From positions 3,749 to 67,748 of the forward strand of contig JAPEVF010000214.1 of assembly GCA_029747585.1 (NCBI GenBank): a stretch of 64,000 bases of DNA. The letters run 5' to 3'. The notes under the pieces were generated by a model that ran no database searches, was not told the origin of the DNA, and saw only the letters and a program-made list of their open reading frames with translations. Positions 1-12,146 of this stretch are shown here, piece after piece; positions within the stretch are counted from its first letter, which is position 1; each line of letters begins with the position of its first letter. This DNA comes from Pleurotus djamor. Its lineage: Eukaryota; Basidiomycota; Agaricomycetes; Agaricales; Pleurotaceae. Position numbers and translations under genes: made by a program.

Positions 1-189
1 TNNNGNNCCTAGTGAATCCAGGAGCTAGGATATCGATAGGAGAAACGCTGTTCCACCGTTNNTTCACACATCGTTGTCAATGTGATGACGAAAGCTACGA
101 TGATGTGTCGGTCGTTTCGTGTCCAAACACACAGAGGCCAAATTAGACACAATANGGTGACTATTGGAGTCATTGCCTCGCTACGGTGA

Positions 190-1341
190 CTATTCCACCA
201 TTACATCGCGCTCCCAATCNGCGTGCCAAATTTCAGAGGCTNCGCAATTCCACCTAACCTTGACCGGGTTCCCCTTTCCACGGTACCAACGCAAATTACA
301 GGGTGGGCCTTCAGATGGAGTGTCAGATGCATCTTGGTCTACAGCAAGCTCCACGCATTGTAGCGAAGAGGGGAAACNNTCCAGGCTGAAAATGTCTTTC
401 GATCGTGCATATTCGGATATCCATTGAACATGGATGGGGAACCGTATATGTTTGATCTTGGTGTGACGGAGCGGCGACAAGGTGGCTGTCTAAACATGAA
501 CTAATCAGCACTGTGAGNCGAAAAGGCAATAATGAACCCANGGTACAGCTCTCTCAAAGTCGCGGTCGACATGTATCTCCAGATATGTGAGGTTTGGTGC
601 CATTGGTGCGAAGGCGCGAAAATTGNTCCCCGTCTCAGCGAGGCATGAGATTGTGGTAAGATTGTTCGCGGGCAACCTAAGGATAGAACGCATATTGTGG
701 TAGAACATGGCAGATAGATGAACTATCTTGTCGCGGTAGAGGTGGGGGTCATAGATGCGGACGTCGAGAGGGAGATAGAGGGATTGCAGGGCAGGAAGTA
801 AGCTTTGATCATTTTCCACCTTGGAGAAAGATCCCGAGAGATTGAGAAGTTGAATGGATGGTTGAGATCGAAGGAGGCCAGTGATATCTGGCTCGTTGTC
901 TGTATCGTCCACAACAATCACCAAGGCCGTCAAGGATACACCACTAATCCCCTCTTTAAATAGACGCAAGGGACCATGAAGTGCAGGCGAATATTCCGTA
1001 AACCTCAGAGTCAACGAACGGAGGTTGGTCAAAGTTGGAATCAATTGGTCCAAGGCTTGTATTTCGATGGGGAAGGGAATGTCCTGGAGAAAATCAATAG
1101 ATAGGGAGTGAACGAGACGCTGGCGGTGTTCATTTGGGGCGGAGATGTAGTTATGGAATTGGATAATGGATAGTTCAAAGGCACTTCGCATCGCGAATGG
1201 AATGCGCAAGTCAACAGTTCTGAGCAACCATGGTTTAGCAATGGCGTGCACCTGGCGTGATACAAAGAGGAGAGGGTAGTAAGCATCAGGTGCACACCAA
1301 GTCAGTATCATAGCCCAAAGCTCGGAGGGTAGCATGGGCAT
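190..1341 (-). CDS. F-box-like protein, copy 1 of a three-copy unit
   Basis: Predicted exons are 547-1341 and 190-489 (minus strand), separated by a 57 bp intron at 490-546, giving about 364 aa. The N-terminus reads as a degenerate F-box (LPSELWAMILTW, then a VSRQ helix); the remainder is leucine-rich with an LTNLRSLTLRF repeat typical of F-box/LRR proteins in mushrooms. Such proteins usually act as SCF ubiquitin-ligase substrate receptors; that role is family knowledge. The start at 1341 is chosen because the two paralogues (2188-3366 and 15406-16572) begin at the same M-x-(M/V)-LPSELW. The intron is inferred because all three copies hit stop codons at the same place, followed by CTGAY and a YAG, and all resume in the same frame. 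The copy contains several Ns (220, 242, 378-379, 518, 541, 626), so individual residues are uncertain and a broken gene cannot be excluded. Confidence 0.72.
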
Positions 1342-1910
1342 GACTAGAAACTGGGTGGTTGAGGTCAAGCTTCCCATGACTCGCTAAACTAACGATCAGT
1401 GAATTCAGGAGATAGGAGCCAGTTGGACAGGAGGACGCCTTAAGCTTGCGTCAAATATTCGCCGAGGCCTCCCAGGTTCTCCTCAGCGTTCTATCCTCTA
1501 GCTCTAGTTATGTCTCATTCTGTGGCGCTCTTATTATTGAAGAGGCCGTTCCATCTTATCCTTTCCGCCGCCGTGACTTCCACCATTCACGCCATAGCCC
1601 GACTTCGCAACGACTTCGCCGCGACCCTCCCAGTCCTGCAAATCTCTCCAATAATGTATGGAACTCCGGGCTCCATTCCTGGAATGACCTCTACATTCAC
1701 TCTACAATGACACATTGCGATCATCTTCGAACAAGAATTCTCGGCGCAGCCTTCGCAACCGTATTGAATTGGTCCGTTGCGTGGCTTGGGCGCGACTTAG
1801 ACGTTTCTCCGACATGTCGCTTTCGGTGAGTCCATCGTCTACGCTACTCTATATAAGCTCTCGTCGTCCCTGCTTCATCAAATGACATCGAAGTGACTTC
1901 TGTACAAGGA

Positions 1911-2060
1911 ATGTTCCTCAAGCTCGCTACTCTCTTCGTTTGCTATGTCTACGCTAGTGAACTCGGCTCCTCTTTACAGTGGAGTTCAACTCCTTCGGAT
2001 TCGTGAATCTTTTCCAGAGGCGTGCCCAGGATGTCAAGTCGGCTCGCTAGCATCACATGA
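1911..2060 (+). pseudogene. Decayed copy of the small secreted-peptide gene
   Basis: This stretch aligns base for base with the intact peptide gene on the minus strand at 17038-17193: the start, the signal-peptide region, the GTGAACTCGGCTCCTCTT block and the terminal CCAGGATG-CAAGT-GGCTCGCT block all match. An 8-base deficit inside the signal-peptide region shifts the frame, so the ATG at 1911 no longer reads into the EACPGxQVGSLAS tail, which survives in another frame. The upstream promoter is also conserved and includes a TATA-like ctatataag near 1849-1857. It converges tail to tail with the F-box gene at 2188-3366, the same arrangement as the 15.4-17.2 kb unit but inverted. Confidence 0.6.
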
Positions 2061-2187
2061 GCGAGTACAACTTATTTACTCTATATGGAATCCCTGTGGT
2101 TTTCGGACGTTGCTACTCACATATCGTGTACTCGAGAAGGATTAAGTATAGCTATTTGGTCCGGAGTCGATTTTTGACTGTTCTTTT

Positions 2188-3366
2188 TCAGCGACTGTGT
2201 GATTCCACCGTTACATCGCGCTCCCAATCGGCGTGCCAAATTGCAGAGGGTGGGCAATTCCACCTCACTGTCACCGGATTCCCCCTTCCACGGTGCCAAC
2301 GCAAATTATAAAGTGGATCGGCAGATGAAGCTGTAGATGCACCGTCGCTTGCAGGAAGCTCCACGCATTGTAGCGATGAGGGGAAGCCGTCCAGGCTGAA
2401 GATATCTATCGACTGCGCGTAATCGTATATCCATTGAGCATAGTCGGTGCAACGTATGTATGTTATCTTCGTGTGACGGAGCGGCGACAATAGAGCCATC
2501 TAAGCATGAACTCGTCAGCATTGTAAGAAAAGAGGGCAGTAATAGATGTAGGGTACAGCTTTCTCAACATTGTGGTTTACGTATATCTCCAGATATGTGA
2601 GGTTTGGCACCATTGGTAAGAAGGCGTGAAAAGTGGCCTGCCCCTGGACGAAGCAAGAGAGTGTGGTAAGAGTATTCACGGGCGAGGCGAGGATAAAACG
2701 CATATGGAACCAAAAGGTGGTGGATAGATGGACGATCCCGTTGAGGTTAAGGTGAGGGCGATTGTAGTGGTCGTCGAGACTCGCACAGAGGGATCGCAAG
2801 GTGGGGAGCAAGGTCGTATCATTTTCCACTTTTGGGTAATACCCCGAGAGATTGAGAAGGTGGATGGATGGCTGAGATCGAAGGAGCCCAGTGACATCTA
2901 TGTCGCCGTTTGTATGTTCCAGAATAATCTCCAATGCCCTCAAGGATACACCACTAATCCCCTCTTCGAGTATACGCAAGGGAACATCACTTAGAGGTGA
3001 GTATGTCGCAAACCTCAGAGTCAACGAATGGAGGTTGGTCAAACTTGGAATCAATTGGTCCAAGGCTTGGATTTCGCGGGGTAGGGGGATGTCTTGAAGA
3101 TTGATAGACAGACATTGAACGAGAGATCGACGGTAGACGTTTTGGGCAGATATGCAGTGATGGAACTGAATAATGGGTGATTGGGAAACATTTCGCAGTA
3201 CCCCTATTCCCGGGTTGGCTCCGTGGATGTTCAAACCAACCGTTCTGAGCCACTCTGTTTCGGCCCAGGCGTGCATTTGGCGTGATACGAAGAGAAGAGG
3301 ATAATAAGCATCAGGCGTACACCAAGTCAGTATCAGAGCCCAGAGCTCGGAAGGCAACATGGACAT
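2188..3366 (-). CDS. F-box-like protein, copy 2 of a three-copy unit
   Basis: Predicted exons are 2557-3366 and 2188-2499 with a 57 bp intron at 2500-2556 (donor GTACCC, branch-like CTGAC, acceptor TTAG), giving 373 aa. The first residues, MSMLPSELWALILTW, form a short F-box-like helix; the body is leucine-rich (LTNLHSLTLRF, SLRALEIILEH). The C-terminal exon carries LRWHRGRGNPVTVRWNC, which all three copies conserve. No Ns and no internal stops other than those removed by the intron, so this copy looks intact. The presumed role is substrate recognition in an SCF-type ligase, from family membership only. It lies head to tail behind copy 1, and its promoter side (3400-3500) shares the caggagataggagc block with the other copies. 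Confidence 0.78.
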
Positions 3367-3502
3367 GACTAGATGGAACTTGGAAGGCGAAGTTCAACGT
3401 TCAACTTGGTGGTTGAGGTTACATCCGGGGATCCAGACTCATCCAAGCGCCGCGGCCCAGTGAAGTCAGGAGATAGGAGCAAGGTGGACAGGAAGACACT
3501 CG

Positions 3503-3617
3503 TCAACCCTCATCGCGGTGGCTCTCTGGGTGTGCTAGCTGGGACTCAGCGGAACTCACTACCATGAATGCGATGGAGAGAGCGACGAGGAGATTACATA
3601 AAGAGCTTGGAAACCAT
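3503..3617 (-). pseudogene. Possible relic of the small secreted-peptide gene
   Basis: On the minus strand an ATG (3615-3617) opens MVSKLF, and one frame over the sequence reads LLVALSIAFMVVSSAES and then ends at a stop. This resembles the signal peptide of the intact peptide gene at 17038-17193 (core FVALSTTF-LVNSAP) but needs a one-base shift and lacks the single-cysteine tail. The match is short and the interpretation is uncertain; it could also be chance hydrophobic coding. Confidence 0.3.
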
Positions 3618-6600
3618 TTGTTCTGGTAAGCTGTGCGAGAGACGATTGGGAGGTGCTTTGGACTTGACATTGATTTTGAGGACTTCCATAGTCCACAGAC
3701 TCACTGAGGGCAGCGTGGTGACTGGTCACCCAAGTCGCGCTCTAATTATACGTCGCCCGTCATTTAATGACAGCCGGAGATGTTGAGTGCTCGACATAGC
3801 AGCGAAAATGAGTGATTGATATATATTTCGAAAACGGATACATATTCTGGATATCATATCCTAAGTATTCATACGGGCTCTCCGTCAAGCACTACCACAA
3901 GGAGTGGGCGAAGGAGGTAAAGGAAGAGGATTCCCTCCACACTCATAGGCATCCCCTGATTGAAGTACTCGTTGCCAGTGTAAGCTTGGCCGTCAAATTG
4001 TCTTTGACCAGCGGTAATCAAACATCATAGAACCTTTTTTCAGACTTGAGATCGGCTGTGAACACAAAGCGCGCATGAGTATCAACATAGCCAAAGATTC
4101 CGCAGGGGAATGGCAAGCCTCGCCTTTGCCCCTGCATCCGAAAAGGCCGGGAAGCCATCAGACTGGGTTGAAGACAAAAAGACTTTAGGAACTTGAAGGA
4201 GACGAAAAGTGTTTCGCGGCCGTCCCCGAGCGCTGCACGTCAAGTTTGAGTTAGATGAGCGTTGTTGACGCGAACGATACTCTGCATTGAATGCGGAGTC
4301 GTGTGTAGAATAAGAGCTACCGAGGAATTGGTGCGACCTGTGCATGCCACGCCATCGGGAGGGCAGGTGCGGTGGACGGTGAACGTTTGAACGGGTATCG
4401 GTGGAGCCCAGTTCAATTTGAGACCTGTTTGCTCAATGGTCCATGATCATGACATACGTAGTCCAGGTCGAGATCGTAGTGACCTGCCGGAGGGTAGTTG
4501 TCAAAGAACAGGAGTACGTGAGTACGGCGATCATCGGTAACCTTGAGGTATGTACGTGTCAGTGCACACGAGCAACACCTCCCTGCCTTATTAACGTTAA
4601 GGTTGGTTGGCAACCTGTTTGATGTTTATTCGGATCATCATCATCATCGCAAGGGCGGTAGAGTCGTGGCAGAGTTGTTATTCCATATTGAAGGTCGAAG
4701 AGGAGATCGGCCGACAAAGTGGGTCGAGTGCATGAAGTAGGATGATCGAGGATAGACTGCGCGTGGAAAAAGGTAGACTGGGGAGGGTCCGCTTAGCCTC
4801 TGTACGCAGTCTTTGTGAGACGTCCAACAACAGTTCTAGTACCTAGTGGAACTGTAAGGGGTAGTCACAGGTTACTCGCGACCGAGCCATAAACTGCGAA
4901 CTTTGATTGCATCGTTGGCGAAGTGTAAGGAAATGGGCGCTGCAAGCAAGCTGCAAGTCGGGTTTCAAGTTGACGCTGACAACGAACGTCTCGTAGCGGT
5001 AGCGCTGAGCGATGTTGAAAACTTGGGGGATGAAGAGACGCATAGCACGAAACTTTGATAGTGGAGGGTTCGCTGGCCCTTCGTACGTGACACTACCGGG
5101 ACCACAGCTGGGTTGTTGTCAAGCATAGAGTAGACTGATGCTCGGATCATGAGGCCTTGGTAGACTTTTGATGGGGAAGGGCGATCATGCTGTGGTGGAG
5201 GAATGCATGAATGTTTGTCGGCCGACTGTGTGGGGCTGATGAATACTTAGCCTTACTTTGGCTTTGCGACTTGGAGAAGCTTGACATCCGTAGACACCAA
5301 AGCTTGGCTCAAACTTTGGGGGACCTATTCGCAGGCCGCAGCGTCAACGCAATGTTGTCTCCGTCTGGAACAGATCCGTCAAATGAAAAGCGAAGAGAAA
5401 AAAACGCACGGTTAAAAATTCTGTGGGGTAGCCCAAATACGTTGGTCCGTGAGAGGTTGTGACGTCGGCTACGTCTACCTAGTTGGAAACTGGGATGCGG
5501 GGCCCGCATTGTGGTTCCAGAGAGAAGAAACCGAGGTATGATTGCGTAAATATTACGTCTGGGCTACATTTGCTTGTAGGCTTGATTCCGGCCGTTCTGA
5601 TAAGTTTTTGGGAAAAGAGAAATTAATGGACGGCATACTTATCTATTCCGAGTATTATTATTTTCCCCTTCCCTTTGCCCATGCAGATGAGGAACTAGAA
5701 AGTAGGCCTGGGATTGGGTCTACTTTTGCTAGGACAAAATCAAATAGGATAGGGTTTTGGTCGCCCACGATGCAAGATAGTACACGCTGCACGATGCATA
5801 TCAGAACCTGGCCCTACCAAGCAAAGGGGAAATATGGTCACCTTGTCGCCGACCGCAGACATGACTGCCCAATTGAGAGCCGAAAGGTGCACAGCAAAAC
5901 GTCTCGAAAACGCCGAGTTGATAAGGAACATATCAGGCAAATCTACGTGAGATTACTTCAATTTGGAAGTATTCCCGCTGGGATATGTGGTCGGAACAGT
6001 GGTGGGGTCGGCGACGGTGTTGATGAGAGGCGGGATTGCACGTGGCAATTGGCCGGGCGGTGGCCCAAAAAGGCAAGTACACCCGCAATGATTCCGACGC
6101 TGCGTCCCTGATTGCGTTAGACTCAAAGTTCTGTTGAGGCAAAAGCAGACTCATTTCATGCACCATGTACGTGAATCTGGTACTCTCACGAGTCGAGCGA
6201 AACACGGGGGTAATAGATCAAATACCATGATACACGGACAGCACAGGAGGAGGAAAATTTCGGCCGTAGCCATGGGTAAAGAGGAATAAACAAGGAGGGT
6301 CCAAGTGTAAATAACGGAGGGGACCGGGCTCCCGCCAAAAAGTCGCCCCATATCCAGACAGCTCGCCAACCTCGCCAGCTCAAACCACTCTCGACTAGCC
6401 GGCCAGTCTTCAATAGATGCTGTGGCTTTGACCCGCGTCCCCACTCGACTCCCTTCTCCTGCTTCTCCTCCTCCATCTCGCATATTCTCGCTCCTATTTC
6501 TAGACGGCCTTGTTTATATATCCCCCAAAGACCCAGCCAAAGGAATCGCATCGCAATTGTACCATCTACATACCCGCAACAAATCTCGGAAATCCCTTCA

Positions 6601-6633
6601 GCATCGTCGACGACAACGACAACGACCATCACA
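3618..6633. other. Intergenic, no supportable gene
   Basis: Open frames here are short, overlap on both strands and show no recognisable domain. The longest (5542-6111, plus) has the composition of translated non-coding DNA. The last about 150 bp is the promoter and 5' leader of the gene starting at 6634. Confidence 0.5.
6511..6521 (+). promoter_or_regulatory. TATA-like element of the Ser/Pro-rich gene
   Basis: The string tgtttatatat lies about 115 bp upstream of the ATG at 6634, in a pyrimidine-rich leader, which is a plausible core promoter position for a fungal gene. Position and sequence are the only evidence. Confidence 0.35.
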
Positions 6634-9600
6634 ATGAAAGGCTGTCTTAAGCACTGCTCAGCCTCGGCGACTCAATCTCCAATGCCATCGCCAGGGTTGC
6701 CTCCAGCACCACCCTGCACGCCAACCACATCAGCCGGCCTGTGTGCCCAAAGGCGTAAATGCGTCGCCTGGAGTATGGCCGCGCTCGAGGAGGTGCATAT
6801 CGCTGATGATTGGGATCGCACACCCACAGAGCCGTCGAAGCACCTGTCTTACCGGTGAGTTTTGCGTATACTTGAATCTCGCAACCCATCATGGGTGCTT
6901 TCCCTTTTATAATGTGCACCCCTACGTTCTGTGCCGGCAAGGGTTTGCGTCATCTTCCCCGTTTTCCGTTTCTTCTCACTCAGCGTGAATCATGTTACTC
7001 TCTTACTCCTTGTTGTTCCGGGTCTGGTCGCCTTACAGCGCTCTGGACAAGGGGGGATCATGATTGTTGCGTTCGAGGTGTTCCGGCTCGTGTGACCGGT
7101 CCCGAGTGCACTATTCGGGCTCTGTAGTCAGCGAGTATTACCACCCGACGCCCAACCAGCCATTGGACGATGGGGCACAGCCAATCCGAATGTTCGCGAT
7201 GGGGGAACATACCCGTTTCGCTGTATACGTCTTATGTCGGGACGTCGAGCCTCATCTTTATCCCTTTGAGACTTGATAAAAGGACAGACCGCCCGCGCAG
7301 CTGACCGTCGAGCACAGCTCTTAATTCTCGTCTTCTTATCTTATCGCACTCATACCAAACATCCAACTAATCATGTATATCTCTGAATACAGGGACATGC
7401 TCGAGCTCAAGGAGATCCAGCGTTCGCTACCAATAGCGAATCAGCCTTTCGACCCTTTCACTCACAAGCCTGCTGCCCAGTATCTCACTACTGTGCCCAT
7501 AAATCTCCTCCCCCTCCTCCCCGAGACCTCTCCATCTCCATCTCCAACCTGCGCTGGTAGTGCGACTTCATCATCATCGCCATCGCCAGCTTCATCTCTG
7601 CCTCATTCGCCTGCGCTACTCCCATCTCCGCTACCAGCTGATGGATCAAGTCCACTTAGAGGTCCGGGCTCGGGTTCGACACCGCAATTGCCTAGCGAGC
7701 AGCACTTTGCTGTTCGTCCAGGGAGATTGTTCCCTCGTGGAATAAGTTCACGATCGACGTCACCCTCTCCGGCTAATTCACGCTCCAATTCACGATCGTC
7801 CTCACCCAACCGGAACACACTGGCTGTTCCCCAGGCGAAACCCCCAATGTGTGTCCTTCCGTTGGCGGACGCCTCCACTCCTACGTCATCATCCCCATCA
7901 TCTCCCCTCCTCTCACCTACCTCGGTTGCCATTCCCAAGCCTCCGCCATCGCTACCAACTCACCTTTCCCATTTATCTCACCTCCTTCCAAACAAGTCTC
8001 AGTCTCGCAACGCACCTAAAAGAGCCTTTAATTTCTTACCGTTGTTAGACACCCCTCCTACCTCCGCTGCTGCGACTCCAATGAATAGCACCTTCACGAC
8101 GCCGAGCCCCAGTATCTCGACGAGCAAGGCAGGCTCAGTAGCGAGTAGCGCCCTGAGCTCCCCTTTGCCATCTCCGAGCACGGTCATCAAGGCTTTGGAG
8201 GCTTGTGCCTTGAACTGCGATGATGAAGACGATGTCGCGTACGCTAGTGAGGCCAGCAGCGACGTCGGCAGTAGCGTCCGTTCCTACGACCCACCAACCC
8301 CATCGCTGACCAACGCATCCCTTGATAGTTCTCCACCTATGTCACGAGCTTCGTCCATGTCTCCCGAGTTTGCCCTAAGACACCTTGGTGGTCATCACGA
8401 GGTTCCGACCCCGGCGGAGAAGGAGGACCAAGGTTACTTCCCACATCCCAGTGCATATGTTCCTCCTCCATCGTCAAACAGCGCTTATAGCCACTTTGGA
8501 GAAGAAAGCATTGTCCCCTCTGCACTTCCTCCTACAACGAGAGCCATGCGGTTGTCTGCTTTGCCTAGCCCAGCGCTGATACCACCTTCCCCACTAAATT
8601 TATCTCTGTTGCCTAATTTCCCACTTGCTTCGGCGCTAGGGAACTTCGATGAAGCACAACCGCGCAGTCCAACATTGCTTGCGAGTGCTCAGCCTATCGT
8701 GAGGGAGACCCCCTCGATTACGCCCGAACCAAAGAAGAAGCAGAAAAAGCCGAAGCAGGTTATCGTTATCAATGATGAGGAGATTGAAATTGGAGGAGAT
8801 TCAGAGAATGAAGAGGAGGAGGTAGATTCCAGCGGCAGCGAGGCGTCGAATTCGACTTCGTCTGCTTCTGTCTCTGGTGGTCTGAGTGTTGGCGGGTTTG
8901 TTGGCGTTGGTGTTGGCAACAGTCGCTTTTCAAGGAGCATGGGCGAAAGGATGATGTGGTCGTCTTCGTATGTCATGGCTTTCGAAGACGACGACTCATT
9001 AAGTCGTTCGCCTACGTCCCAAGATGTCGGGTTTGTGGGTGTCTCGTCCATGTTGGGCATGGAGGTCTCAACGGAGTCATCCACCTTGCTTTCGTCTGTA
9101 ACTGTGACTTCAACCTCAACCCTTCCAACACCATCCCTGCCTTCACCGGAGTTGACGCCAACGCCTACTCCCCCTCCGAAGTCGCGGCCTGCCTTGTTGA
9201 CGCCTACATCTTCACCACCCCCGTCGTTGCGTTCTCTACCCGGTCCGTCCGGATTGGCTTCTGCCCTTCAAGATGATCAATGCGAGCACCTCGGTGTGTA
9301 TAATCTGGGATAGCTTACCGGTGTATTTTGGACTGATTGTCATTCTCATAGTTCGCACTCGATCAAGAACTCCTACATTGGACTCCGAGTCCTCGTCAAC
9401 TTCGAATTACGGTCAGCAAGCAACGCCACCACCTTCTGAACCTGGATCACCCACGTTTTCGACTATGTCGTTGCCGACCTTATCGTCGCCCGTTGCGATT
9501 CCTGGTAGATATCAAGATGGGATCACTTCGCCTTCGACATCGCCAGTTCGTGGTAGACGCTGTTCATCACCAGTTGGCACCCGGTCGGGTAAAGTCTCGA

Positions 9601-9725
9601 TGAGCCCGCGGGTTTCATGTAGTCCCAAGGTGTCGACTAGCCCGAAATGTGCGACGGGTAGCAGCAATGCTGTGGCCAGGAAGCGGGCTAGTATGAGTCC
9701 CAGGTCGAGTCCTGTGCTGGCTTGA
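6634..9725 (+). CDS. Large Ser/Pro-rich protein of unknown function
   Basis: Three exons: 6634-6854, 7393-9293 and 9352-9725, giving 831 aa. The first intron is unusually long (538 bp, GTGAGT...ACAG). Joining exon 1 to exon 2 makes SYRDMLELKEIQRSLP in frame, which reads as a short amphipathic conserved segment near residues 72-88, whereas starting at the ATG at 7373 would replace SYR with an unrelated MYISEYR leader. Exon 1 is cysteine-containing and proline-rich (MKGCLKHC). Most of the protein is low-complexity Ser/Pro/Thr with many SP and SPT sites, suggesting a disordered phosphoprotein. A basic cluster (KKKQKKPK, a possible nuclear localisation signal) is followed at once by an acidic stretch (DEEIEIGGDSENEEEEVD). 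A glycine-rich GGFVGVGVGN segment follows. No catalytic domain is visible; I do not recognise a function. Confidence 0.7.
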
Positions 9726-11024
9726 TTCGTGTTCGTGGAGCACGGGTGATAGCGGCGAGGATTGGAGAGATAGATGGGCGATGCGGGGGTTGCGGAAGGG
9801 AAGCAAGAGGGAAGAATTCGTAACCCTTTGTTCAGGGTAGGAATTATAAGCGAAGAGGCGTTCCGGTTTTCTTTCGAAACCCTCTTCGCATGTCCGTTGT
9901 TGCTCTGGTTCCCGCGTGCGGGGGAAGAAGGGATGAGGGAGGTAGTGCGGGGATTTATGGGGGGATGTCGTGTGCTTGAGAGAGTCAAGTGGGCGGATTG
10001 TGGGTGGTTGGGTCGTATATGTACTATAAGGAAGGATGGGTTGAGGGCTGGCAGCCGGCCGGTGCTGGGTTGGTTTATCATGCTTCAATCACTGTTGCTG
10101 CCGGCATTGTGGTCACTGGACGAGTTTGGCATGGGAGGAAGTGTTGCTGTTGGGCGAAAGCTCTTGGCAATTGCAACTTCCAATCCTCCGTCCTTATTCA
10201 CACTGTCAATGGTTTCCCGAGTCCTCTCCCGATCTATCAAGCTTTCCTCATCTTGCGCCCGCACGTTCATCATCATCGCCATCAGCCTTTTGTCTCTCCG
10301 CCTTCGTCATCATGATCTCGTGGACCCCTCCTCTATTTATTCGATCGCTCGTAGACTTGGAGGGCATGCAGAAGATTTTTCTCCTCCTCTTGTTGCACAC
10401 ACGTTCGTCTACAATATTGCTCGAATGGTCTTTGATCCGAGGTTTATCGATATCCCTTCACTTTCTCTCATACCTCCTTGAAACTCAGCCCTTCTTCGTC
10501 TATGTGGTACTCGGCCATGTCATCTTCTTCTACTTCTTCTTCTTCTTCCTCGTCCTCCTGCTCCTCTTCCACTTCCCCGTTTCTCCTTCCTTCCATCACC
10601 CCATTCGCACACTGCATCATTGTTTTTTTTATAGTACGATATCATCATCATCGCACTCCCTTTACTTTTCTACTAATCCTCTCCTCGTCGCCTCATTATA
10701 TACATATCAGCATAGGACTTTCCTATACTCGGTTATCTGTCGACGTAATCGTCGAAAAATGAAGTACCCTACCACCACACCCCTCCTTTAGTTATTCTTC
10801 TTTTATCTCGGTTATTTCTCATTTCTCTCTCCACCACCACCGTCATCATCATCTATCTTAGGTGCCCATCATCTGTAGCACGCTCGTCATTCACTCATTA
10901 TTTCTCTCTCTGCTCGTGTATGATAGTCTACCTACTGCTGTGCACATAGATTTCTTATTTCAATGAATCCAAGGTTTATCTATTCGACCAAATTCCTCCT
11001 GAAATAGGCACCGTCGAAGGTGCT
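9726..11024. other. 3' flank and intergenic, pyrimidine-rich
   Basis: Holds the probable 3' untranslated region of the Ser/Pro-rich gene and a strongly TC-rich tract (about 10500-10900, with TTC and ATC runs). The open frames that cross it (for example 9774-10481 and 10126-10791) are low-complexity and unlike any protein family I know, so no gene is called. Confidence 0.5.
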
Positions 11025-11600
11025 TCACCAGTGCTTGTCGCTAATGTGAACTTTGTCCAGGTCTTCCTCGGACATATCCTCCGTGTAGAACCGTTCCTCC
11101 TCCGTTATTTTGACGTTGTTTCCGCTCATTTGTCGTTTGGACATGAGGCCGTCTGCTTCGAACGTCCAGTCCTCTATGTTCAAATGATGGTCAGGACGTC
11201 GTTCTTTACTGCGCGTTAGTAATCTGGTTATTTGGATTCTCACCAAGGCCATAGCATCGATACCAAGACTTCTCTGCTTCGTCAAAGAATTCATACCAGA
11301 ACTGGACGGCAATTTTGTTATCTGTCCAAGCGAATAGTTCCTTCCTCAACCTAAAGGCGACATGAAATTGTAAGTTCGTGACATGAAGACCGTGTTGCTG
11401 GGCGATACTAACTTGTACCGCGTTTCCTTCTGCCACTTCTTCGTCAAGAGGTCTGCTATTTCCTCCCGTCCCTGTACGAACTGGTCGCGATTTCGCCAGA
11501 TGCTATCTGGGGTATAGGCAAGCGCAACCTTTTGAGGGTCGCGTGTGTTCCAAAGTTTCTGGGCTAACTTGACTTTCACTGCATAGTCCGCAGAGGTCAT
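11025..11600 (-). CDS. DUF1348 / SnoaL-like NTF2-fold protein
   Basis: Three exons (minus): 11413-11600, 11244-11350 and 11025-11173, giving 147 aa, the normal length for the family. The N-terminal helix is followed by KVALAYTPDSIWRNRDQFVQ and GREEIADLLTKKW, then the strand KIAVQFWYEFFD, RCYGLEDWTFEADGLM and a C-terminal acidic tail. These are the hallmarks of the DUF1348 branch of the nuclear transport factor 2 superfamily, a cone-shaped alpha+beta fold with a hydrophobic pocket. Family members are mostly uncharacterised and sometimes called SnoaL-like; the substrate is unknown. All junctions keep frame (GTTAGT...TTTAG and GTGAGA...CATAG). It is transcribed away from the family-B gene at 12147. 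Confidence 0.88.
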
Positions 11601-12146
11601 GAAGTAACACAGGAGCTATCAGTGAGAATTTGTGGTCAATGGTGAGTGTTCGACGCACAGTTAGCTGTTTCTTCGGTGAATGGAGGAAGTGGGGGTCTTG
11701 GTTGAGGTGGCATTGAGGCGAAGAAACGTTTTCCCGAGTTCGCCACAACGTTACGGAGTGAAGGAAACATGGTTGATACCTATGATGATCCCCGTGCTCT
11801 ATTTTTATACCCCCCATACGGCCCATGCGTTTCAAGGCTGGTTGCAACTTGCCTTGAGCGGGATCTTCGAAGTAGCGTCACATGAAACTATGTACGTGAA
11901 GCTCAAACATTCCCACTCCTTTTGCTCGCACATCAACGACGACAGGGAGGACTCAATCCATCCCACTATAAACACTCCTAGACAGCTTGAGAGGATACTT
12001 AGGTGCGGTCTCACTGCCAGTAGTCATGGATGTTTTCTGCGACAGGGGCTCAGGAACCCAAACTGGAATAAATATGGACCCACAACAGGTGCGGACGACA
12101 ATGGAGAGACGCATCGCCAGCCCGCCACCTTAGACCGTCCCCATCA
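11601..12146. other. Intergenic between divergent genes
   Basis: Promoter space for the DUF1348 gene (minus) and the family-B gene (plus). A TATA-like ctatttttatac lies near 11800. No gene is supported. Confidence 0.45.

Noticed and set aside
5542..6111. Plus-strand frame of 189 codons
   Set aside because: Codon use and residue pattern look non-coding; no homology recognised.
6186..6632. Minus-strand frame of 148 codons beginning with a valine run
   Set aside because: Antisense of the CGACAAC-type leader and promoter of the gene at 6634; no motif.
7603..7938. Minus-strand frame of 111 codons inside the Ser/Pro-rich gene
   Set aside because: Shadow of the Ser/Pro codons on the opposite strand.
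9774..10791. Overlapping plus-strand frames of 235 and 221 codons
   Set aside because: They lie in the TC-rich 3' flank of the Ser/Pro-rich gene and are low-complexity translations of pyrimidine runs.
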